Assembly: GCA_016934555.1 (NCBI GenBank)
Contig: JAFGSS010000078.1
Coordinates: forward strand, 1-37,208
Direction of reading: 5' to 3'
Length of the DNA stretch: 37,208 nt
Source of the DNA: Acidobacteriota bacterium
Lineage (GTDB): Bacteria > Acidobacteriota > UBA6911
Shown: positions 32,066-37,208 of the stretch, piece by piece
Layout of the letters: each line of letters begins with the position of its first letter
How positions within the stretch are numbered: position 1 is the stretch's first letter
Notes under the pieces: generated by a model
The model's input: only the letters and a program-made list of their open reading frames with translations
Database searches by the model: none
Told to the model about the DNA's origin: nothing
Program-made: the position numbers and the translations under genes

Positions 32066-33004
32066 ATGGCCGACCGGCGCTGCCTCCCCATAAGCCGCAT
32101 GGACCCCGAAAGCCTCCTGCCGCTGCTCGAGGAGGAGGAAGCGGCCTGGTTCGCCGATCTCCGGTGGGACTACGCCCCGATCCGGCTGATCCTGGTATCC
32201 CTGGCCCGGCGGAGACTTCTGCCCGGCTACGCGGTGCTGGACGGCGCCGGCCGGGCGGTGGCCTACAGCTATTTCCTCGTCACCCGGTCGAAGGGCGTCA
32301 TCGGCGCCCTGTACGCCTCCAGCTCCCTCCCGCCCGAGGAACCGCTCGACCGCCTGCTCGCGCTCACGGTGGACGGCCTGAAGGGGTCCCCCGACATCCG
32401 GCGCGTGGAGGCCCAGATCATCCCCTTCAACCGGCGGGACCTCACCGAGGGGTTCACCCGCCATGCTTTCCGCCACTACGCGCGCCAGTACCTCGAACGC
32501 GTGCTCACCGCGGGCGACGAAAACCACCTGCCGGCGCCTGCAAAAATCATCCCCTGGGACCCCGCCCGCCTGGAGGACGCCGGGGGGGTGACGCTCGCGG
32601 CCTACCGGGAACAGGCCGACGCCGAAATCTGCGCCGATTACGGCTCCCGGGCGGGGTGCGAGGCGTACGTGCGGAGCCTGGTCAGCAACCCCGGCTGCGG
32701 CATCTTCATGCCCGCGGCGTCCTTCATGGCTCTGGACGGCACGGGGTCCCCCTGCGGCTACCTCATCTGCAGCCGCATCTCCGCCCGCCGCGCGATGATC
32801 CCCCAGATCGCCATCCACCCCGCGCGCCAGGGGAACGGACTCGGGCGCGCGCTGATGGCCCGCACCCTGGCCCGGCTGTACCATGCCGGCTTCGAGTCGG
32901 TCAGCCTCACGGTCACCGAGCGCAACGCGCGCGCCTTCGACTGGTACCGCCGGCTCGGCTTCCTCCCCCGCAAGGGGTTCGGCGCCTACGTCTGGCAGCG
33001 GTGA
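32066..33004 (+). CDS. GNAT-family N-acetyltransferase, double-domain length
   Basis: 312 residues, about twice the size of a single GNAT domain. The C-terminal domain (about 160-312) holds the acetyl-CoA pyrophosphate loop IAIHPARQGNGLGRALM, the following LTVTERNARAFDWYRRLGF and the terminal aromatic strand. The N-terminal half (1-155), with YAVLDGAGRAVAYSYFL, resembles a second, degenerate GNAT domain that lacks a Q/RxxGxG/A loop. The acceptor substrate is unknown. It is preceded at 2 bp by the small unknown gene. Confidence 0.85.
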   Translation: MADRRCLPISRMDPESLLPLLEEEEAAWFADLRWDYAPIRLILVSLARRRLLPGYAVLDGAGRAVAYSYFLVTRSKGVIGALYASSSLPPEEPLDRLLALTVDGLKGSPDIRRVEAQIIPFNRRDLTEGFTRHAFRHYARQYLERVLTAGDENHLPAPAKIIPWDPARLEDAGGVTLAAYREQADAEICADYGSRAGCEAYVRSLVSNPGCGIFMPAASFMALDGTGSPCGYLICSRISARRAMIPQIAIHPARQGNGLGRALMARTLARLYHAGFESVSLTVTERNARAFDWYRRLGFLPRKGFGAYVWQR

Positions 33005-33040
33005 ATCCCATCTCCCGTAAAGTATTTTCACCCCGTCCTG

Positions 33041-33049
33041 TGATATATT
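33041..33049 (+). promoter_or_regulatory. Candidate extended -10 element for the CDF-SPFH operon
   Basis: TGATATATT, with a TGn extension before TATATT, 76 nt upstream of ATG 33126 and just after the GNAT stop. The -35 region is poor. It is placed to drive the three-gene SPFH operon. Confidence 0.45.
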
Positions 33050-33125
33050 GGCCCATCGATGCCGAAAACGTGAGAGCTGCCCAAAAGGAGCCTGGGGCGG
33101 TGGACCCCTGGATGAAGGCGGGTCT

Positions 33126-34895
33126 ATGAACACCAAGATACGGACCTCGCTGATCGCGATTTCGATCACGCTCGGTCTCACGATTCTCAAGTTCATCTTC
33201 TATTTCCTGTCGGGAAGCATCGCGGTCCTGTCGGAAGCGTGGCACAGCTTCAGCGACATCACCACGTCGTTGCTGGTCCTCTTCGCCCTGTGGCGGAGTG
33301 CGTCCCTGGCCCGACGCCCCCCGCAACCGGCCGATGAAAGCCTGGGGGCCGACGGGAGGGCGCACCCCCGTGGTTTCCGGCGGTTCATGGGCCAGGTCTT
33401 CGGCGAACAGATCGAGAGCACCAGCTCCTTCCTGATCGGGATCTTCCTCACCTTCATCTCCGTCTCCCTGATCCTCAACGCCTGGTCCACGAAAATCGTC
33501 CTCATCCAGCGGCCGCTGCTGACCGGGATCCTGTTCTTGATCCTCTCGGCCGGCTCCTATTTTCTTTTCAAATTTCTTTCGGATGTGGGGCGCGCCGAGA
33601 ACTCCGCGGCCCTGATCTCCGACGGACTGCATTCGAAGGGGGACATGGCGTGCTCCTCCCTGGCGGGAGTGTCCCTCATCCTCTACCATTTCGGCATCAA
33701 CATCGACCGCTGGGTAAGCCTCGCCATCGCGCTGCTGATCCTGTCGTTCGGGGTAGAAATCCTCTTCAACCTCTTCGCCCACCTCTACGGGAAGCGCCGG
33801 GACTTCCGGATGCGCTACCGCTTCCTCGAGATCCTGGGCATCGGGTTCGAAAAAGAGACCTATCTCCGCCTCTTCCGGTGGATCGACCGGAAATACAGCG
33901 TCGACATCCTGAAGTCGACCCTGGTCCGGTACGCCCGCCTTTCGCTCCGTTACTCAGGCTACGCCCTCGCCGGCGCCGCCCTGCTGGCCGTCCTGTACGA
34001 CATGCGCTTCCAGCTCGAGATGGACGAGCAGGCCGTCGTCGAACGGTTCGGAAAACCCCGGACAACGGAGCCGCTCGGACCCGGCCTCCATTTCAAGCTG
34101 CCGCGGCCCATCGACCGGGTGCGGGTCGCCAAGACCGGCCGCATCCAGGAGCTGTTCCTCGGGAACGTGTCGCAGGAGGAAGAGCGGCCCCTGATCTGGG
34201 GGGACGAGCACGGCGAGGAGGTCCACTTCCTCTCGGGCGACAACAACTTCCTCAACCCCTACATCACCATCCACTACCGGATCCGGAACCTGTACGCCTA
34301 TTTCTACAATATCGAGAATCCGATGGTGCTGATGGAAAACATCTCCTACAAAATCCTGCAGGATCTCTTCACCGCCAAGCCCTTCTACGACATCGCCATC
34401 ACCTACCGCCGCGAAATGGAATCGGCCGTGGCCACCGCCCTGCAGCAGAGACTCGACACTCTCGATACCGGAATCGAGGTGGTCGCGGTCAACGTCAAGG
34501 ACATTCACCCGCCGGTCATGATCTCGGACTCCTTTGAAAACGTGATCGCCTCCTACCAGAAGAAGGAGGAGACGATCAACCTCGCCCTGGAATACCGGAA
34601 CACCGAAATCCCCGCCTCCCGGGGGGAGGCCTACACCAACGTCAGCGACGCCCGGGCCTACATCCAGGAAGAGGTGCTCAAGTCGCAGGCCGCGGTGGCC
34701 GGCTTCCGGGCGAAGTGGAGCGCCTACCGCAGTCACAAGCCCGTCATCCGCAAAGTGCTCTATTTCAACAGCATCGTGAACGCCCTCGGGGAGAGGGAAA
34801 AGATCCTCGTGGACCCCCGTACCGGGGAGCTGGATCTCTACCTGACTTCCGGGGCCGCCGCCCCCCTTCCCGAACCGGGCGGCAAAGAGGAATGA
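33126..34895 (+). CDS. Fusion of CDF cation-efflux membrane domain with HflK-like SPFH domain
   Basis: 589 residues in one uninterrupted frame from ATG 33126; an in-frame ATG at 33048 overlaps the promoter region. Residues 1-220 form six hydrophobic helices like a cation diffusion facilitator. Helix 2 holds H40-SFS-D44 and helix 5 holds H169-SKG-D173, the two HxxxD pairs that make the transport metal site of Zn-type CDF proteins. The usual CDF cytoplasmic C-terminal domain is absent. Instead a basic linker (221-275), a seventh helix (277-291) and an HflK/prohibitin-type SPFH domain follow, with MDEQAVVERFGKP, GPGLHFKLPRPIDRV, SGDNNFLNPYITIHYRI and AVNVKDIHPP. Six helices plus one would put the SPFH part in the periplasm, as for HflK. 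The role is unknown; metal export coupled to a membrane scaffold is inference. Confidence 0.88.
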   Translation: MNTKIRTSLIAISITLGLTILKFIFYFLSGSIAVLSEAWHSFSDITTSLLVLFALWRSASLARRPPQPADESLGADGRAHPRGFRRFMGQVFGEQIESTSSFLIGIFLTFISVSLILNAWSTKIVLIQRPLLTGILFLILSAGSYFLFKFLSDVGRAENSAALISDGLHSKGDMACSSLAGVSLILYHFGINIDRWVSLAIALLILSFGVEILFNLFAHLYGKRRDFRMRYRFLEILGIGFEKETYLRLFRWIDRKYSVDILKSTLVRYARLSLRYSGYALAGAALLAVLYDMRFQLEMDEQAVVERFGKPRTTEPLGPGLHFKLPRPIDRVRVAKTGRIQELFLGNVSQEEERPLIWGDEHGEEVHFLSGDNNFLNPYITIHYRIRNLYAYFYNIENPMVLMENISYKILQDLFTAKPFYDIAITYRREMESAVATALQQRLDTLDTGIEVVAVNVKDIHPPVMISDSFENVIASYQKKEETINLALEYRNTEIPASRGEAYTNVSDARAYIQEEVLKSQAAVAGFRAKWSAYRSHKPVIRKVLYFNSIVNALGEREKILVDPRTGELDLYLTSGAAAPLPEPGGKEE

Positions 34896-34908
34896 GGCCA
34901 AGACAGGC

Positions 34909-35787
34909 ATGAAAAGAAACATCACCATTCTCATCGCGTTGCTGCTGATCGCCCTTTTTGCCTACGGGTCGTTCTTCACCGTCGGTGAGGGAACGAGCGT
35001 CATCCTCACCCAGTGGGGAAAACCGGTCAGAAACCTGGAGGCGGCCGGGTTGTACGCCAAGTGGCCCTGGCAGAAGGTGAACGCGTTCGACAAGAGGATC
35101 AACTGTTTCGAAGCCCAGACCCTGCAGCTGCTGCTGAAGGACAAGAATCCCATCGTCGCCACCTGTTACGTGGCCTGGAAACTGCACGACCCGAAGCTCT
35201 TCTTCCAGTCGCTCAACAACGTCGACAACGCCCGGCTGAAGCTGGGAGACATGGTGAATTCCCAGCTCGGCATCATCGTCAGCGACTACGAGATCGACAA
35301 GATCATCAACACCGTGCCCGAACAGGTCAAACTGGGGGAAATCTACAGCCGGCTGCAGGCGGAGTCGGACACGCGCGCGCGGCAGAAGTACGGCATCGAG
35401 ATCACCGAGGTCGGCATGAAGAAGATCCTCTACCCCGCCCTGGTCAGCAACGCGGTCTACCAGAGGATGAAGGCGGAAAGAACCAAGGAGGCGGTCAAAT
35501 ACATCGCCGAGGGGGAGGAGGAAGCGACCAGGATCCGGGCCAACACCGACCGGGAGGTCAAGGAACTGCTGGCCACGGCTTACAAGGAGGCGGAGGAGAT
35601 CCGGGGGGAGGGGGACCAGCAGGCGCTCAGGATCTACGCCGACGCGTACAGCAGGGACCCCGAGTTCTTCAAGTTCACGAAATCGCTGCAGGTCTATTCC
35701 GAGATCATGGACAAGAACACCACCCTGGTTTTGTCCACCGATTCCGAGCTCTTCGAATACCTCAACTCCAGAAAGCTGGTCCGCTGA
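34909..35787 (+). CDS. hflC: HflC-like SPFH-domain protein
   Basis: 292 residues, HflC length. One N-terminal membrane helix (about 5-21) is followed by FFTVGEGTSVILTQWGKPV, the SPFH domain, a charged helical stalk (EGEEEATRIRANTDREVKELLATAYKEAEEI) and the HflC signature end YADAYSRDPEFFKFTKSLQVY...LVLSTDSELFEYL. HflC partners HflK in a large periplasmic cage that surrounds the FtsH protease in E. coli. It starts 13 bp after the CDF-SPFH gene and ends 4 bp before the first possible start of the next SPFH gene. No ftsH is in the window. Confidence 0.92.
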   Translation: MKRNITILIALLLIALFAYGSFFTVGEGTSVILTQWGKPVRNLEAAGLYAKWPWQKVNAFDKRINCFEAQTLQLLLKDKNPIVATCYVAWKLHDPKLFFQSLNNVDNARLKLGDMVNSQLGIIVSDYEIDKIINTVPEQVKLGEIYSRLQAESDTRARQKYGIEITEVGMKKILYPALVSNAVYQRMKAERTKEAVKYIAEGEEEATRIRANTDREVKELLATAYKEAEEIRGEGDQQALRIYADAYSRDPEFFKFTKSLQVYSEIMDKNTTLVLSTDSELFEYLNSRKLVR

Positions 35788-35791
35788 CCGG

Positions 35792-36772
35792 ATGCGCGAA
35801 GCCATGGAAAAGACGATCCTTCAATACCTGAAATCGACGGCCCGTTCGCTCCTGCGCAATTACGCCCTGGGGATAGGCGCGCTGCTGGCCGTCATCTACC
35901 TGGGCTCGGGGTTTTACAAGATTTCGGAAAGCGAGATCGGGGTGGTCCAGCGCTTCGGGAAGGTGATCGACGGCAATGTGGGGCCCGGCGCCCATTACCG
36001 GATCCCCTGGCCCGTCGACCGCGTCACCAAGGTGCCGGTCAGAACGACCCACACGCTCGAAATCACCGACCTGTCCCTCAAGCAGGGTTCGGCCGCCGCG
36101 CGCCCCTCGGCGACGCAGCCCCTTTCGGCCTACTGCATCACCGGGGACAACAACATCGTCTTCATCGACTTCCTGATCCGCTACAACATCGTGGACCCGG
36201 TCAAGTACCTCTTCATCCTCAACAGCAGCGAGGAGTACCTCAGGCATATCGCCTCGGCCGCCGCCGTCCAGAGTCTGGCCACCAAAACGGTGGACGACAT
36301 CCTCACGGTGGGCAAAAAGAGCGTGGAGGTTTACCTGAAGGAGGAAATCCAGAAGCGGCTCGACCTGCACGACACCGGCCTGGGCGTAGGCGCGATCGAG
36401 ATCGGCGACGTCTCCCCCCACCGCGGGGTCCGCACCTTCTTCGAGCGCGTCATCAACGCCCAGATCCAGCAGCGCGAGGTGGTGAACAACGCCGAGTCCT
36501 ACGCCAACGAAAACCTCCCCAAAGCCAAGGGGGAGGCCAGCCGGGTCCTGGAGGAGGCCGAAGCCTACAAGTTCGACGTCGTCAGCCGGGCCGAGGGGGA
36601 CGCCGACCGCTTCAAGAAGCAATATAACGAATACCGCAAGGCCAAAACGGTGACGAAGCAGCGGCTCTACCTGGACTTCATCCAGCGGAAATTCCCCGAG
36701 CTGAAGAGAATCATCCTCGTCGACAACTCCGGCAGGCAGCGCATCCTCAACCTGCGCATGCTGTCCAACTGA
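35792..36772 (+). CDS. hflK: HflK-like SPFH-domain protein
   Basis: 326 residues from ATG 35792; ATG 35804 (MEKTIL) is an alternative, and neither has a clear ribosome binding site. A basic N-terminus is followed by a membrane helix (26-42), then ISESEIGVVQRFGKVI, GPGAHYRIPWPVDRVTKV, ITGDNNIVFIDFLIRYNI and GVGAIEIGDVSPHRGV, the standard HflK order. A charged helical region (NNAESYANENLPKAKGEASRVLEEAEAYK) and a final strand KRIILVDNSG follow. It lacks the Gly-rich N-terminal tail of E. coli HflK. It is the third SPFH gene in the operon and the second HflK-like one. Confidence 0.92.
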   Translation: MREAMEKTILQYLKSTARSLLRNYALGIGALLAVIYLGSGFYKISESEIGVVQRFGKVIDGNVGPGAHYRIPWPVDRVTKVPVRTTHTLEITDLSLKQGSAAARPSATQPLSAYCITGDNNIVFIDFLIRYNIVDPVKYLFILNSSEEYLRHIASAAAVQSLATKTVDDILTVGKKSVEVYLKEEIQKRLDLHDTGLGVGAIEIGDVSPHRGVRTFFERVINAQIQQREVVNNAESYANENLPKAKGEASRVLEEAEAYKFDVVSRAEGDADRFKKQYNEYRKAKTVTKQRLYLDFIQRKFPELKRIILVDNSGRQRILNLRMLSN

Positions 36773-36805
36773 TCCCGAAGACCCTCGGCAGGCCCTCCCC
36801 TCCGC

Positions 36806-37208
36806 CTACCGGTCCCTGTTGGCCAGGGCCGCCCCATAGAAATCGGAGCGGATCACGTCCAGGTTGGATCCCTCCATCAGCACCCGGCAGAGGCGTGCGT
36901 CCCGATCGACCCAGACCAGAAGCGATAGTCCGTCCTCAAAATCCATCCTGTAATTTCTCAACTCTATCTTCTTCCCGCCAACCTCGACCATGTCGGCTTC
37001 CAGGGGAAACACCGAAACCCGTTCTACGGCACCACCCGGGAGGAGATAGGTCCGAAAGAACTGCTGCCCCCCCTTTTTCAGGTCGTAATGCCGGATCCAG
37101 TAATCGAGGGTGTGAAAAGCCGTCGGGTTGAGCAGGAGCATGTCGGACAGATAGGGGGTCCTGGATTCCCCGGTGCCCCCTCCCGTTCGGAGGATCTGGT
37201 CCCCGTCC
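36806..37208 (-). CDS. Unknown protein, N-terminally truncated by window edge
   Basis: The frame is open from the right edge of the window and stops at 36806, giving 133 residues of C-terminal sequence. An internal methionine at 37141 is probably not the start, because the upstream codons (TGESRTPYLSDM) read as coding. Alternating hydrophobic residues such as GGKKIELRNYRMDFEDGLSL and LVWVDRDARLCRVLMEG suggest a beta-rich, perhaps LolA/DUF3108-like periplasmic protein, but I am not sure. It is convergent with the SPFH operon, 33 bp away. Confidence 0.65.
   Translation of the reverse strand, partial: DGDQILRTGGGTGESRTPYLSDMLLLNPTAFHTLDYWIRHYDLKKGGQQFFRTYLLPGGAVERVSVFPLEADMVEVGGKKIELRNYRMDFEDGLSLLVWVDRDARLCRVLMEGSNLDVIRSDFYGAALANRDR

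Noticed and set aside
33126..34895. CDF-SPFH fusion as an artefact of two overlapping genes
   Set aside because: The frame is continuous, the linker reads as coding and there is no internal stop or ribosome binding site at the junction. It is still worth confirming by read mapping.
1..37208. tRNA, rRNA, insertion sequences, prophage or attachment sites
   Set aside because: Read through both strands; no cloverleaf with CCA context, transposase, integrase or long terminal inverted repeat was found.

Overview
This is a dense, visibly GC-rich bacterial chromosome segment with about 36 protein genes on both strands. I see no rRNA, tRNA, CRISPR array, insertion sequence or phage gene. No intergenic gap exceeds about 200 bp; the largest are 21115-21308 and 31565-31760. 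Many genes overlap by 4 bp or sit a few bases apart. The mix includes MglA/MglB polarity-type proteins, indolepyruvate:ferredoxin oxidoreductase, an AmrS-type radical SAM enzyme and HflK/HflC proteins. This points to a free-living Gram-negative bacterium with an anaerobic or facultative lifestyle, in the Acidobacteriota / Myxococcota / Desulfobacterota range. No marker here fixes the phylum.

Layout. 1-2452 (minus): thiS-thiG, aroB and a truncated ubiE/menG (thiamine, shikimate and quinone biosynthesis). 2574-5676: an IMPase-family phosphatase, a small acidic protein, an AmrS-type radical SAM enzyme (minus) and a methyltransferase. 5687-8040 (minus): a two-gene NatAB-like ABC exporter. 8084-15493 (minus): a six-gene pentose operon, transcribed galM, SSS symporter, araB, araD, FucI/AraA-like isomerase, HAD phosphatase. 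It describes L-arabinose/L-ribulose uptake and conversion to D-xylulose 5-phosphate. 15670-19075 (plus): iorA, iorB and a Sua5-type gene with overlapping or near-adjacent ends. 19135-22550: alpha/beta hydrolase, mglB-mglA (minus), a TPR protein with a histone-like tail, and a cysteine-rich protein.

22576-28603 (minus): rnz, lepB, carA, carB in one direction; carB carries an in-frame 24-bp minisatellite. 28779-31564: a radical SAM gene followed 6 bp later by a degenerate histidine kinase, convergent with a response regulator that has an unrecognised C-terminal region. 31761-33004: a small unknown protein and a GNAT acetyltransferase. 33126-36772 (plus): the most unusual locus, three SPFH (HflK/HflC-type) genes in a row. 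The first is a single-ORF fusion of a complete six-helix cation-diffusion-facilitator (CDF) membrane domain to an HflK-like SPFH domain. The window ends in a truncated unknown gene on the minus strand.

Promoter-like sequences fit a sigma70 consensus. Several lie only 8-9 nt before the start codon, which suggests some leaderless transcripts.
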